A stretch of 64,000 nucleotides of DNA from Prostheceraeus crozeri (GCA_907163375.1 CAJQUW010003469.1:186001-250000); one strand, 5' to 3'; shown: positions 23,190 to 35,466, counted from the stretch's first letter. Numbers and translations: made by a program. Notes: generated from the sequence alone by a model not told the origin.

Positions 23190-25900
23190 AATTTTATGAT
23201 ATATCTGTTCGGGGCATAGTGGACACAGGTGCCACGATATCTTTATTGTCACAAGAGTTTGTAAATCAGGCAGGACTTCAGAAGGGAGTTCGAAAGGCTA
23301 GACATCAGGCTCTTCTGCCTGACGGCAGAATTTTGAAGTTAGATAAGGCCATTAGCGGCCCTCTGAAAATAGGCGGAAATTGTAATGAAATCTTGTTTTA
23401 TGTTGTACCTTCGTCAGTAGGCCTACCTTGTGACTGTTTGATAGGAATGAATTTACTTGGAAGGTTCAGATCAATCCAGCTAAATGAAGAAGGACCTGAT
23501 TTGATTCTGACTTTGTTGCCAAAAACCTTGTCTGAATTTCCAGATGTTTTTGATAAGCCACTTGGCAGAGCTTGTTATACAAAAGAGCCGTCTCCAGTCA
23601 TTGAGGTCAGTCCAGAATCGCTCCCACATCAGTGCAAAGTAAGGTCCATGAGCCCTCGGAACTATCAAATATGCAAGGAACAGGTGAAACAGCTATTGGA
23701 AGCCGGTATCATCGAGGCATCTAGGTCCCCTTGGAGGCATGCTCCGGTTATTGTCCCTAAGCGCTCAGGTGGCTATCGAATGGCTATTGATTATAGGCCG
23801 GTGAATAGTCTGACTAAAGGTGATGCTTACCCGATTACAAATGTACAGGAACTTTTGCAGCGTTTAGAAGGTTGTTGTGTGTTCTCTACACTTGACTTTT
23901 CACAGTTCTATTACCAACTGCCGCTACACCATCAGATAAGGAGAAAACCGCATTTTATGCGGTCGGCAATTTATACCAGTTTCGGAGACTACCGTTTGGG
24001 CTCAAAAATGCCGTAAGTTACTGCACGCGTGTAATGCATGAACTCTTCCACGATATAACAGGTGTGTCAGTATATGTTGATGATATCCTCATTCACGCCA
24101 AGAATAAAGCAGATCACGATAAGGCATTATCCGAAGTTTTACGAAGAATTCAAGATAGCAATTTAAGCTTGAACATGCAGAAATGCTCTTTCCATAAAAG
24201 CAGTGTATCATACCTAGGCCATGAGATCAGCGACGGGAAAATTACCCCCGATCCAGAGAGGACGACAACCATAAGGCAGTTCCCAACGCCGAAAACCCCG
24301 AAAGAGTTACAGCGTTTCCTGGGAATGTGCAATTATTTCCGAAATTACGTCCGAGACTTTGCCTCAATTTCTAAAGATTTGCACGATTTGGCATCAGAAA
24401 AAGAAATCACATGGACAGATACGACGTTACTAGCATTTAATAAGCTCAAAGATCAATTGTCTGATGGCGTTTTGGTCCTCCCGAGGTCTGAAGAGGAATT
24501 AGTGTTGAGCACAGATGCATCAAATGATTGTGTAGGGGCTTGCCTCATGACCAAAGCGGGACAGCCAGTTTCATTCGCATCGAAGAAGCTCACCGAGACA
24601 GAGACACGTTGGAGTACTATCGATAAGGAGACGTTCGCGATTGTATGGGCCATGCAGAGGCTGAGATCTTTCTTAGTTGGGAAAAGATTCACGGTGTTAA
24701 CAGATCACCAACCCTTGAAATACCTTTTACAAGCAGATAGCGTCAGTTCCAAAGTTCATAGATGGAGAGTGTTGGTTTCTGAGTTTGACTATGATGTTAA
24801 ATACATCCCAGGGAAAGAAAATGTTGTAGCGGATGCGTTATCACGAGTTTATTCGATTGCCGAGGTAGATGAAGATGGAGAAGTTTCGGTTGAGGTTGAT
24901 GCTATCAGAAGGGCCCAGAAAGATGACCCAGAATTCAAGATTCTTTTCAAAGCAATTGATAGAAATGACAGTCGCCAACCAAATGGAGTGTCCCAGCAAC
25001 TTTGGTGTTGTAAGAATGATTTATCAATCAAGAATGGAATTATTTACGTGAAAGACAAACTCCTAATTCCTCCCCGGAAACGAACTCAACTCTTGACAGC
25101 ACTGCATTATGGACACCAGGGGATAGAGAACATGATACAGAAGGCGACGAGCACATATTTTTGGCCAAACCTCCGGCAAGACGTGCGACACTTTGTCCAA
25201 CATTGTAGAATATGTTCAATGATTAAACCTAAGTTCGTGAACGCGCAGCTGAAACCATACCTTTTAGATGCCCCTCTTCAAATGATTGCAACAGATTACA
25301 TTGGACCGCTTCCATCAGATGGAGGTTATCAATATATTTTGGTAATCATGGACGCTTTCTCTAGGTTTCCTGAGGCCTAAACAGTGAGGGATATGTCTGC
25401 ACGAACGCTTATTGATAAATTTCGGGATTTCTTTTCACGGTATGGGTTTCCTGACGCTATCCTGTCTGATAATGGCACACAATACAGAAGCAAGGAATTT
25501 TTGAACTATTTACGCAATTTCGGAGTTAAGAAATTATTTACGAATACTTACAGGCCTAGCTCAAACGGTTTGTGCGAAAGGTTTAACGGGACGCTACAGA
25601 AGAAGCTTAAATGTTTGTTACTCGAACAAAGATTGGAAAGCAGTAGCTGGAGACATGTTTTGCCGACCGCCTTAATGGCAATAAGAAATGACATACATGC
25701 AACAACAGGGTACACACCTAGCGAGCTTTTTTTAGCCTTTAGAGTCAAGGACCTCTCACTCCCACCCCTTAGCGACCGATACCTTTCTCCGCAGCCCTTC
25801 GGTTCTGCCGCCCAGAACATTGCTAAGCGTAGGCATAGAGCAGATGCACATAGACGTTATGAAAATAGGCAATTCCCTCCCGGCTCAGAAGTACTTGTCA
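23190..25900 (+). pseudogene. Pol-like region of the Gypsy fossil (PR-RT-RH-IN)
   Basis: A protease with VDTGATISLLS lies near 23.2 kb. The reverse transcriptase spans about 23.65-24.35 kb (VPKRSGGYRMAIDYR, FSTLDFSQFYYQLPL, VYVDDILIH). RNase H lies at about 24.48-24.85 kb (STDASNDCVGACL, DHQPLKYLL, ADALSRV). Integrase lies at about 25.08-25.85 kb, with an HHCC zinc region (HYGHQGIENM, HCRICSMIKP) and core segments ATDYIGPLP, SDNGTQY and SSNGLCERFNG. This order defines Ty3/Gypsy. The region is recorded as broken. Confidence 0.9.
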
Positions 25901-26471
25901 AATCTCCAGTAGTCAAGAAACTTGAGGCACTAGGAACTACGGCTGAAGTTGTTAGTCAAGTTGATAGACATACAGTCATGGTTAAGGAAGGGGGTAGGAT
26001 TAAGAATGAATCGACTGCTAGGTTATCACCTTTGCCCGTCAAGAATCGCATGATGTCCGAAACTAAAACGGAGGAGGCGGAAGAACGGATCATACTCGAT
26101 AGTGAACGACTATCGCCGACCGTCGAAAGGAGATGGGATCGAGTGAACGAGGAAGGTGCAAGCTAAGAAGTGAAGACCGACCACAGACAGGAAGGACTGG
26201 TCAAACGCGAAATCAGGAGAGAAGAAATCCAAGACCACAGAGGAGCCGCAGGGCGCCGTCGCGCTTCCGAGACTTTGAGATGACCTCGAATGACATTAAT
26301 GTCGACAGTGATAGTGAGTCTCATTAATCGAGTGACATCGCTGTGTATAGTGATGGTGTGATTCTCACTAAGTGATTGATTTATGAGTGTTCGCCTTTTC
26401 AGCCTCTTTGCTGTCTTCTCCATTAGTGATTGGACTCTTTTCGAAAGAAAGGGCGAGTTGTGATGTTTATC

Positions 26472-26598
26472 TGTACTAAATATATATGTTATCATGGATT
26501 GTAAACATTTGAATATGTGTTTCAATAGAAAAGTGAACTTCGAGCTGGACTCTTGACTTCTGTATATTTCAACATGTACCTTTTATAGAAGAGTCACA
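26472..26598 (+). repeat. 3' LTR of the Gypsy element
   Basis: 127 bp, identical by eye to the 5' LTR; followed by the target repeat GCTAT. Confidence 0.95.
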
Positions 26599-26821
26599 GC
26601 TATTTTGTTTTTAAATATCCTTGATTAACGCAAAAGCTTAAGAAACCATCCTCCCGCTATTTCTCAAGTTCAATCAAAATCAAAAACAACGAAAATGGTT
26701 AAGATGAAAATTGAATTACATGCATTCATTTAACTCAATGAATGAAATAAGATAATTCAATAGGCCTTAATTAGCCCAATGCGAAGCTATACGTCAACAA
26801 AACAGGATGTGAAGAAGTTAA

Positions 26822-28789
26822 TCACTTGAGTGCATACTTACAGTCATCCAAATCGAATTCCATGTCACCGCGACGCTGTACTGTTGGTAGCAGTAGGAAT
26901 TTGACAATTTGTTTCCTCTCAACCAGGGAAGTTTCCTCGTTACTCCAAACGAAATTCTTTGTCAGCGAACACCGCTTAAGGAACTTGATATCGATGAGCT
27001 CATTAATAATGTTCACGACCTTACCAACGAAGTAAACGGGATCGCGAAGATTCTCGCTGAACTCTACGATGACAAATTGGTTGATCGCCAACGAAGCTGA
27101 TGGAAGATCGTCATGAGTATCAACTTCGACACATTCAGAACCGTTAGGCCCAAAGATAAGGTTAGGCCTACCTGCTGTTGTTTCGGCGCTCACTTCAACT
27201 TGACTCAAACTTGGGTTGCGAGCGTCTTTTCTCGGGCGCTTGTTCTCTTTGCTTTCTTCTTTTTCTTCTAGTAATTTCCTGAATTCCGATGTTGTCAATA
27301 TTTGACTTGCCGTATCGATGTTTCGACGTTTTGGCTTCGGGCAACATATCGGTGTCGAAGATAATTTCTGAAGAAGCTGCTCCTCAAAGGAGACTTTCCA
27401 GGAACGAGAGCTGCTTGTTGAAACAAAAGACTCATCCAGTTCATTACAGTCTGTGGTGCGCAGTTGTACGGAGGGCGAAGGAGTCGGCGGGACGGAGTCA
27501 ACAGCTGAGTTTGAAGTCGCTGGTGGTTCGTCGCAGGGCTCTGTCTCCTCTGACGGCACATGCAGGTCTACTGAGGGCGCCGGTAGGATGGACTGAGAGT
27601 TTTTGTAAGCAATCAACTTGCTGATGACAAAGACATCAGTCGGATACGCGGTGCGATTGATTGGATAAATTTCAGTCTTTTGAAATCCTGATTTGAGGTT
27701 GGACTCATTCATCGTCTCCTGCCATATACTGCCCTGTATTTCAAGAAATACTTGTTTGTTGAATCCTTTCGCGTTGCTTTGGCGATTGTGGTTGACGACT
27801 CGCCTTTCGAACGTCGCTTTCAGGCCTTTGAAAACTGCAACATCGAGAGGCTGCAGACGATGAGAGGTGTGTGAAGGCAGTTTGAGAATAACAATGTTCT
27901 CCTCACTCGCTGTTGTTATCAGTCGCAGGGAAATATGTGACAAATGTCCGTCATATATCAAAATAACAGGTCTCTGAGTCAATCGAGTGCAAAACTCCTT
28001 TTCAAACCATTCGGAGAAAACCTCGCGCTCCATTCAACCATTTTCTGTCAGCGTTATCGTTTGGTCAAGACCGGTATCCTTCGGCAGCCACGTGCTTTGC
28101 AGCTTCTTCCCCTTAAAGACGACGAATGGAGGTGGAGATGTTCCTGACGCAGAAACGCAAGCAAGTACAGTTGTGGCTTCTCTACCGGAGCCGGCTGTGG
28201 TTAAATGCACTTTCTTGCGCTTCTCACTGACAACTTTGACGCGTGATGGATCATGAAACAGCGATGTTTCGTTCAGATTCCAAAAGCAGCTGGCGTCTTC
28301 CTCGATCCCTAGCTGCTTTACGGGACTTTCCAGTAAATCGTAGAATTCATAGATCACGAAAGGGTTAGACTCGTTCACTTTACGCGCCTCTTCTAATGTA
28401 GACGGCTTCTTAGAAGGATTCCATCGCCTACAGAAGCTTGTCATCCAGTCCGGTCCAGGCAAATCGTTGTTGAATGGATTCTTGATCTCATTGTCGCGTA
28501 GATACTGCTGAACTTCTTTTTGCACATCATCTCTGGTCAAGCCGAATCCCCATTTTGCCAACGTACGCAGACAGTTCGCAAGCTCCTCTTCCTTGTCAGT
28601 CAGCGCTCTGCGACGGCCAGCACCAGTCCGTAAATCAGGATTTCTCATATGTAATCCAATAGTCCCCATGGGCACATTGTGTAGTCTTGATGCTTCTCTC
28701 CATCGTCGTCCTTCATGAATGTCACGAATAGCTGCAGAAATATCTGACGGAGAGACAGCGGGTCGCTTCCTGACGTATGATTGCGGCAT
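26822..28789 (-). pseudogene. Pogo/Tigger-like DDE transposase, one nonsense codon and altered first catalytic residue
   Basis: One minus-strand frame of 655 codons is interrupted by a single TGA (codon 252, at 28034-28036), probably an original TGG, since the context GWM is usual. Residues 1-55 form a psq-type helix-turn-helix (SPSDISAAIRDIHEGRRWRE). Residues 70-130 resemble a CENP-B-type second HTH. The DDE_1 core follows: FWNLNETSLFHDP near residue 173, where Asp is expected but Asn stands; VILIYDGHLSHI at about 280; and LQPLDVAVFKG at about 316, 35 residues between the last two acids as in pogo families. A KPKRRNID basic region and a tail with VIVEFSENLRDPVYFVGKV and IKFLKRCS end the protein. 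It would have cut and pasted the element at 21552-29595; the nonsense codon and D-to-N change make it inactive. Confidence 0.9.
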
Positions 28790-29174
28790 GACTCGACCTC
28801 AGAATGAATTCGCACTGTATGTAGCCTTGTGAGAAAGTGCAGACAGCATTGGATATTCCTCACAATAGCAACTAACACACCGTCAAAGTCTCGAGCTGAC
28901 ATCCCATCGTGTTGCTAGAATTAGAGAAACTTTACGCATAGCTGTCAGGAGACAATAATATCGTGCTGACCTTGACAATAAACTAAAGCGACATCCATCC
29001 ATGAGAGCATGTTCTGTGCAATGACTCCTCAAGTCGAAGCCGTAGCTCAGATGCATGAACGTGGGCATCGCATAACTTGAAATTACTTTCACACTTATCA
29101 ATACTCATTTTCAGTGCAATCTTAATCACAAACAACACACAATTAACAACTAGTTACGTACGGCTGCATAATTA
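28790..29174. other. Pogo element 5' leader region
   Basis: Non-coding interior of the pogo element between the transposase start and its subterminal repeats. Nothing else is supported. Confidence 0.5.
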
Positions 29175-29597
29175 TGTTTGCTCATAATTACCCCATCAAG
29201 CCGATCTTTCGGTAAGCAAAGAGGGGTAAACATGAGCGCTCCGCGCAGATAGTAGGCCGGACTTTTATAATCCAGTCAGCTAAAAGGGGAAGCTTTACGT
29301 GACCATTGAAGTCTATTTGTGGCAGGATTACAAATTTATCACTATTATCATGAAAAGCAGAGCAATGTTTACGCAAGATGCAAAATAATCTTTTGGGTAA
29401 AGATTTTTTTATATAGATGGCTGTGGAATTTGGTAGAAAGGGCAGATTTGACTCAAATTTCACATAGAACAGCTTGATGTCATCACAAACATGTACCAAC
29501 TATCGCTTAACCTCTATCTTTTAATATAACCGATTTATAAGGTTTGCTTATAATTACCCCGTTTCATTTTTGCTCACAATTACCCCGGGTGACGCTA

Positions 29598-29993
29598 ATA
29601 GAAATATGCGAGTATAAGTTCTTCCATGGGTGCTTGAATGTGATACGCAACCAGCCTAATGCGTGAATTGATAAATGGCACGTCAAGCCAGGGATGCGTA
29701 GTCGGAGATTGGACTACGGCCTATAACTAGACCCGAAATAACATAATACAAACAAATTATTTATCCTCGTGTATACAGCTGTCTATGATGTCAACTTCTT
29801 TCTCCGTCAAACAAAAGTACAGAGAAACTGCTGCATGCAAGGCTTGTAATATTTGAGGGAATGTAAACCGTGATAGTGAAAAAAGGATTGACTTTTCACT
29901 ATGTGATTTAGTAGAGAAAACAAGCCTTCCTGGCCTCGATCACACCTATGCACCAAAGGTCACATCAGAAACAAAAGTAAAATACTAGTTTGT
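29598..29993. other. Spacer without recognised gene
   Basis: No repeat or coding signature is seen between the pogo right end and the BED-like fragment. Confidence 0.35.
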
Positions 29994-30212
29994 TTGAGAA
30001 CATTATCTCTTACCCTCACGTTAATCGTGTGTGATGGGTCCTCAAAGCGCATATTAAAATCGAAAGTGTACTCATATTTTTTGAAGAAGGACGGGGGATT
30101 TTCCTGCCTGGTAGAGACTGGAGAAAAACCGTGTGAAGCACACATCAAGAAGATTGGAGGAGCCGAGTCTCATGCATCCAACTTAAAGCGACATTTAATA
30201 AACTTTCATTGA
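29994..30212 (+). pseudogene. BED-type zinc-finger fragment (hAT-derived)
   Basis: The 72-codon frame encodes SKRILKSKVYSYFLKKDGGF, then SCLVETGEKPCEAHIKKIGG and SNLKRHLINFH before a stop. The aromatic KVYSYF start and the final NLKRHLxxxH are characteristic of BED zinc fingers at the N-terminus of hAT transposases. Where relatives have CLVC the sequence has CLVE, so the first zinc pair seems damaged. No transposase core follows within 2 kb, so it is either a 5' fragment of a hAT element or a stray exon. Confidence 0.55.
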
Positions 30213-32438
30213 AAATGATTGATAATTGATACAGCAGTGATCACTAAAAATAGGTTCAGGTAAGCCTATAATGATCTATGATGTAGGTTACCAGTTTTTT
30301 TCAAAAAACTAGGCTATATATACTTGCCACCCGGAGTCGGAGTCCTATCAAAATGATGGGACTCTGCATCGCTGCTTCAAGCACTACTGACTCTCAGGAA
30401 TCAGTCAATGCTACTTTTGGTATCCTGAAATTGAACCATTATACAATCTCTTGCGAAAAATGTGAAGCAAAAGATATGGGAAGCTGTCTAGAGAAGGAAC
30501 TAGTCGCGCACCGGTCAGTTTTAAATTGAATCTGGCACAAAAGGCTTTATCCGTTAAACTTGGGCTGCTTTTATCTGTTATCATGCACTGGCATGATGTC
30601 AATGATATCAATTGTATGACAATAAGTACTGGTGCATGTCAAAATAGTATATTTTTACATAAAATTCCATACGAGGCATTAAACCGGCATCTGTCGAAAG
30701 TCTGTAGTCATTCTTCAGGAAGCGTTGCTCAACGGACAATGGCAATGTCATTGTATAGCATTCATAATATTTTCAGCAACCACATTTTTGAAAAAAAATC
30801 ATGATTGCAAAAAAATCATTAAGAAAGAAATTTGATCTACAAAATTTAATTCTGAGTTAAGTTTTTGTTGTGATCAGACTAATTGAACACGGTTTGATTC
30901 ATAAGTCGTCGTCTCAATTTCTGTCTTTACTTTTCGTCATTATTATTAATGAAATGTCATGATCTACTGTCCCTTTGATATAAATGTAGAAGTGTATTGA
31001 GCACATTCTTGACGTTTTAGACATAGACAACATGAAAAGCATAGAAAAAAGTTGAAGCGACGACTTCCGAAAATTCACACGATGTTTCTTGGGATTTTGA
31101 ATGTTTTAATATTGACATTTATAAATACCGGTATTTAACTGTTCTCACTAAAATTACTTTTCTGTTGCTTTCATTCGTCAAATATATAATTCATGTTTCT
31201 AAAGTAGCACAGCGATTTAAATTTTAGTTGTAGTGAGTAATGATTCCGTGGATGAAATTGAAATTGTAACGATGTACTTTTCTGCGGATTGTTAAATTTA
31301 TAATTAAATAAAGTTCGTCAGTAATCGACACATGTCTGATTATCCTATACACGCCTCATGTGTTCGCGAATTCTTATCTGAAGGTTATCTTCATTCGCTT
31401 TACAGGCATAATGCTGACGGCTCTCGTCTTCTAAACTTTGGGATACATTTTCCAATTATATGGCGAATGAGTCAAGGTTTGCATCTCAGTGGAGGAATAC
31501 AGACTTCGACTTAACATGTGTACAAGATTGAGTCAATTGACAACAGCGAGCAATTAACTTTATATCATGATATCAAATGAAATGTGAAGCCTATATATAG
31601 AACAAATTCCTACATGAAATGTCACCGGACTGTCTTTGCGGCTCTGACTATAATTGATATTTATGCCACGTGGAGCCATTCATAGTCAAAGTGAGCTGTG
31701 CGTCTTGACACGCAATTAATTGTTGGCATATTCAAGATTCGTTCGTCTTTGTAACAGACATTATTTTCGTAATCGTTGTAATTTTGAAAATACATTCAGT
31801 CTTGTAATTCTGCTTGTTATTTGCTTTTGCTTGTCAATGTTGTTTATTTCCTATTCGTGTTCCTAACCTTGAATTTTAGACACCTCGATTTCCATGGATC
31901 TATGGAAGAGTCAGTATTTTACACATCAGCATCCACAGGACATGGAACTGAAAATCAACTTGTAGTTTGCATTCCTTTCGCAATGCACCTCTTCAGATCT
32001 ATCAAAAATATTAATTCACTCAATTTTTGTGAGTCATGAGACGACAAAGTAGAGCGCAGGTCAGGCGGATGATGAGAGTAGGACCTACACAGAAAGCCAA
32101 CATAGTCCTGAATAGAATAAGCAGCAAGCAAGGAATAGGTCTGCGGGCGACCATTCGACATTCACTGCGAGCCTTCAGGTGAATTAAGTCAGTGTCTGAT
32201 TGAGCGACCTAGTTTGGCGAATTGCACTAAATTGCTGTACAATATTACGAACAGGTTCTGTAATTCCAAAGCTAGCACCTATCAGTCCAAGTTGATTTGT
32301 ATGCCAAATCTACTGTACATGCATGTACATCATGATGTGTTTTATAAGAATTAGGAGTCGGCTGCGATAGCTTAGCAATAGACCATAGAGAAGCTTAATA
32401 TTCAGATAGGCCTATGAACCTTGTACACTTTTTAATTA
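30213..32438. other. Long spacer without recognised gene
   Basis: Short open frames (31332-31514, 31821-32039) show no family signature or splice context that I can defend. No transposon ends are seen until the TTAA at 32439. Confidence 0.4.
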
Positions 32439-32722
32439 TTAACCCTTATCGGTATGGATAATTCCGAGAACGCCATCGGTATGGGTGTTAACATTTTGTA
32501 AACAGCTGCTCTTTCTACTGTATAGTTGGCTTTAGCTGTATATTCAACATCTAAATATTCTTTTAATAATTTTTAGATAAAATGTAAAAAGGAATTACAT
32601 ATTTTTTGTAACAATTACGTTGATTTAATTGAAATAAAAATCAAATTATTTCAAGAAAACATTGATTTTAATTATATTCTTAGAAAATTGAAAGCTTACA
32701 CTAACATAGAATGCCTGTCATT

Positions 32723-34461
32723 TCAATTACAGATGATGCATTTGCAACTTTTTATAAGAACTCGGTGAGCTGGACACACAGACCTTTGGCAAGTATCACA
32801 TCTGGAACGACTTAATTTCCCACAACAGCGGCACTGACCAACTTTTTCCATTTCTGTATGCTGGCTGTTGACACGAATATCAACCAAATTCAATGCTAGC
32901 ATAGCTTCCTTTGTAGACCGCGGCAATCTCGAATTACGTGCATATCTTGATCTCGTAGAAGATATGCAAAGCTGCGTAGCTAAGGACTTCAAGTATTCTT
33001 TCCTACTTGTACTCAAACCATCTTTCTTTCGTAAGAGAAACGCATTGAAACATGCAACGTCCAACATATCGTAAAAAATCAATAATGGCCATCGCACAGT
33101 TTTTCGGCGACATGTAAATTTTTCCACGTTCTCGTCCATTTGATCAACTCCTTTTTTACCGAAATTGTAATCAATAATCATTTGCGGTTTTTGCGCATTA
33201 GCAGAAACAATTTCGCTTCCAGAGTGTGAGGAGCTGAAGAGATTTACCACCTTGTTTCTTTTTGGAACATAAGAAGCAAGCATGATGTGATTTTCGTGAT
33301 CGTAAGCAAATTTGGTTGATTCCACAGGACTGCGCTTTTCCTTCAATTCCTGAGGAATTTCTACTCGATTGTTTCGAACTTTGCCAAGCAGTGTTAAATT
33401 CTTATCAAGTAACTTTTAGTCGATGTGACGTAAAAAAATTGTCTGTCACCAACTCACGCCCAGAGCCGTAAAATGGTTCCGATAACTCTATTACCACATC
33501 CTTTGCATTTTACATCTCTATGAACTGCGTCTCCATCTTTTCCTGTATATATTTTTCCATTCAAAGCGTACCCGGAATCACTCTCGCATAACCAAAATAT
33601 CTTTATCCCATATTTATTTGGCTTAGTGGGAATATAAGTCTTTCCGGGAATCTTTCCACGATATTCATACAATTGCTCATCGACCGTAAGAATTGCAGCG
33701 GGAATGTAGAACTGACGTAATTTAGCGATGAAAATATTCCATATTTCACTGATGGCAGCTAATTTGTCAGAAGATAAACGCCCCGCTCGATTTCGAAAAT
33801 TGTCAAACCGTATCGCGCGAAGAAAGAATTTAAATCTTAGAACAGACATAACTGCTCTTTAAAATGACATGGCTTCTTTGGGATTCCACAGATCTTGTAT
33901 ATTTACGAAATTATCGTGATGGGCCCCAGCGTAAATTATCAAACCGATGCAAGCAAGGATTTCATCATAAGAGAACGTCTTCATATATTCATGAACGCGA
34001 GGAACACCCCGTAGAATATCACAAACCTTGCGATTTGTGTATGTAAGGATTGTACGAATTAATTCCTCTGGAATAAACAAAAGGAACGCCTCCAAGTTAG
34101 ATTGAGGGTGAGCAAGATTTCTGCCACAATCACTCACGATATTTCGAGCTCGCCGTCGTTGCTGAAAGGGTTGATTTGTATAACAACACGAAACAACACG
34201 TGTTTCGTATATTTCTGGTCCAGTTTCTACGTCGCTATCGTCGCTACTTTCATCTTCTCCAATGATTGGAATGTCACCTTCACTCGAATCACTGTGAATT
34301 TCGTCATGCTGAATGTCTTCATTCACATTGCTAAGAAATTGTTCACCATTCGAATAATCTCCGTCGTCACTTGCATCATCCGATTCACTTGAGTCATTAT
34401 TTTCATAACGAAGTAGCATATTCAAAGCCTGTTCAGCGGTATGTCTGCGCGGTCGATTCAT
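32723..34461 (-). pseudogene. piggyBac transposase pseudogene (DDE_Tnp_1_7)
   Basis: The protein starts at 34461 with an acidic N-terminus (ENNDSSESDDASDDG), then IPEELIRTILTYTNRK and FSYDEILACIGLIIYAGAHH. An in-frame TAA (33856-33858) precedes RFKFFLRAIRFDNF. The catalytic acids are all present: LTVDEQLYEYRG, ELVTDNFFTSHRL (about 33.45 kb) and NFGKKGVDQMDENV. The end is a Cys/His-rich zinc domain (CRCCGKLSRSRCDTCQRSVC, then HRVL and CKCIIC), as in piggyBac proteins, where it binds the element ends. Frame changes near 33.48 and 33.40 kb, plus the stop, mean about three breaks, so the copy is inactive. Confidence 0.9.
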
Positions 34462-34511
34462 GTTGACAAACGAGTAATGTCTGTCTCTTTAGGAAGCGGA
34501 GTAAGATGTAA

Positions 34512-35128
34512 ATGAAAGAAACAAACAATTACAGGGCCCTTCGCCCACAAGTTGAAAGAGGAGCTAGTGAAGATGATGACTTCTCGCGTCCAGCGGACAT
34601 CCTACTCCCTGTGTGGGATCTGGGTCGCCCAGCTGCACCCAGATCTTACGGTTGTGCATCCGCAAGCAAGCAACAACAATCATACATAGTGCTAGTTAGT
34701 GATGAAAATTTTCCGGAAAATATTGGAAAATTTTGGAAAATTTTGAAAAAATTGGAAAATTTTCCGGAAAATTTTCTGGAAAATTTTCCATTTGCATCAC
34801 TAGTGCTAGTACAACCGTGGGATCATGTGTTGCTGCAGGTGAACAGCGAAAGAGGGAGCACAATGGTGATAAATGTGATCGGCTTCAATGGTTGTGTGTC
34901 CCATTTGTAATTTCTACCTTTGGAGAATTTGGTGACACTGCAACTGAGTTCTTAAAAAGACTGGCTGTCCGCATATCGGAACAGCAGCAAATGCCTCTCA
35001 GAATTGCAACCAGAGAGGTCTACGGGCGTCTGGGTACTAGCCTGATGCGATGTAATGCCCAGGCCGGCTCAGCCTTTTCATATCTCGCCGGCTCAGTTAA
35101 CTCCTTCTTGACCTTTGTTTTTTTATGA
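34512..35128 (+). mobile_element. LINE-like C-terminal fragment inside the piggyBac copy
   Basis: On either side of a small MITE the plus strand encodes RRPADILLPVWDLGRPAA-type sequence (starting SRPADILLPVWDLGRPAAPR at about 34.59 kb) and then KREHNGDKCDRLQWLCVPFV, TFGEFGDTATEFLKRLAVRI and REVYGRLGTSLMRCNAQAGS. This order is the tail of the same broad reverse transcriptase group as the element at 1-2331, where the equivalent block is RPDGLTLLPF. A frame change between the two halves and the MITE make it a relic. Confidence 0.75.
34697..34802. mobile_element. 106-bp hAT micro-MITE
   Basis: It starts TAGTGATGAAAATTTTCC and its reverse-complemented end starts TAGTGATGCAAATGGAAAA. The exact 8-bp duplication GTGCTAGT flanks it (34689-34696 and 34803-34810). 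The interior is almost entirely repeats of GGAAAATTTTCC. It interrupts a LINE tail, which lies in a piggyBac element. Confidence 0.9.
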
Positions 35129-35466
35129 TATAGCTTGCAAAAATCTATAGGAATATAATGTTAATTGGCACTTCTATTGTAACCTATTCATCAAGTGAAA
35201 GCTATGACGAATCACTTGCCACAATGCAGAGTTAGCGTGCGCGCGTTGACCGACCAGTTTCACACGTAACGACAGATATTTACAATAATGATGTTAGTGA
35301 AAATAAACTTTACGCTAAAATTTAGTGACAGGTGCACAAAATACGAACTCGTATACTGGAGGACTACTATGACGTCTCAAATATACTTTTCACATTGTTC
35401 AATACAATAGCAGCTCTAATCACAGTGACGCGCCTGCATATAGACTGACAACATTAATATCAATTT
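35129..35466. other. piggyBac interior, non-coding
   Basis: Sequence between the nested LINE fragment and the internal inverted repeat of the piggyBac right end. Nothing is recognised. Confidence 0.4.

Larger units (their letters stand above)
22076..26598 (+). mobile_element. Ty3/Gypsy LTR retrotransposon fossil with 127-bp LTRs
   Basis: Identical 127-bp LTRs (TGTACTAAAT...GAGTCACA) bound the element, and the exact 5-bp duplication GCTAT flanks it (22071-22075 and 26599-26603). A primer-binding-site-like TGGCGTCACG follows the 5' LTR, and a purine-rich tract precedes the 3' LTR. Parts follow in Gypsy order: gag with a CCHC knuckle, aspartic protease, reverse transcriptase, RNase H, integrase. 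No envelope region is apparent. It is structurally complete but the coding part appears broken about three or four times; one frame change may be the ordinary gag-pol read-through of the family. LTR identity points to a recent insertion. It lies within the pogo element and is younger than it. Confidence 0.93.
21552..29595 (-). mobile_element. Pogo-type DNA transposon (Tc1/mariner superfamily), carrying a Gypsy insertion
   Basis: The left end GCGTCACCCTGGACAATTAT and the reverse complement of the right end GCGTCACCCGGGGTAATTGT pair closely and continue into GAGCA. TA dinucleotides lie directly outside (21550-21551 and 29596-29597), the expected target site. Internal copies of GGGGTAATTAT/TGAGCA occur near both ends (21750-21785, 29175-29240, 29555-29580). 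The transposase reads on the minus strand at 26822-28789. Subtracting the Gypsy element leaves about 3.5 kb, a normal full-length pogo/Tigger-like size. It is complete in structure but its transposase is dead. Confidence 0.9.

Noticed and set aside
34512-34910. 132-codon frame as a novel protein with a Phe/Pro/Glu/Asn repeat
   Set aside because: The repeat is the translated GGAAAATTTTCC MITE inserted in a LINE tail, not a protein feature.
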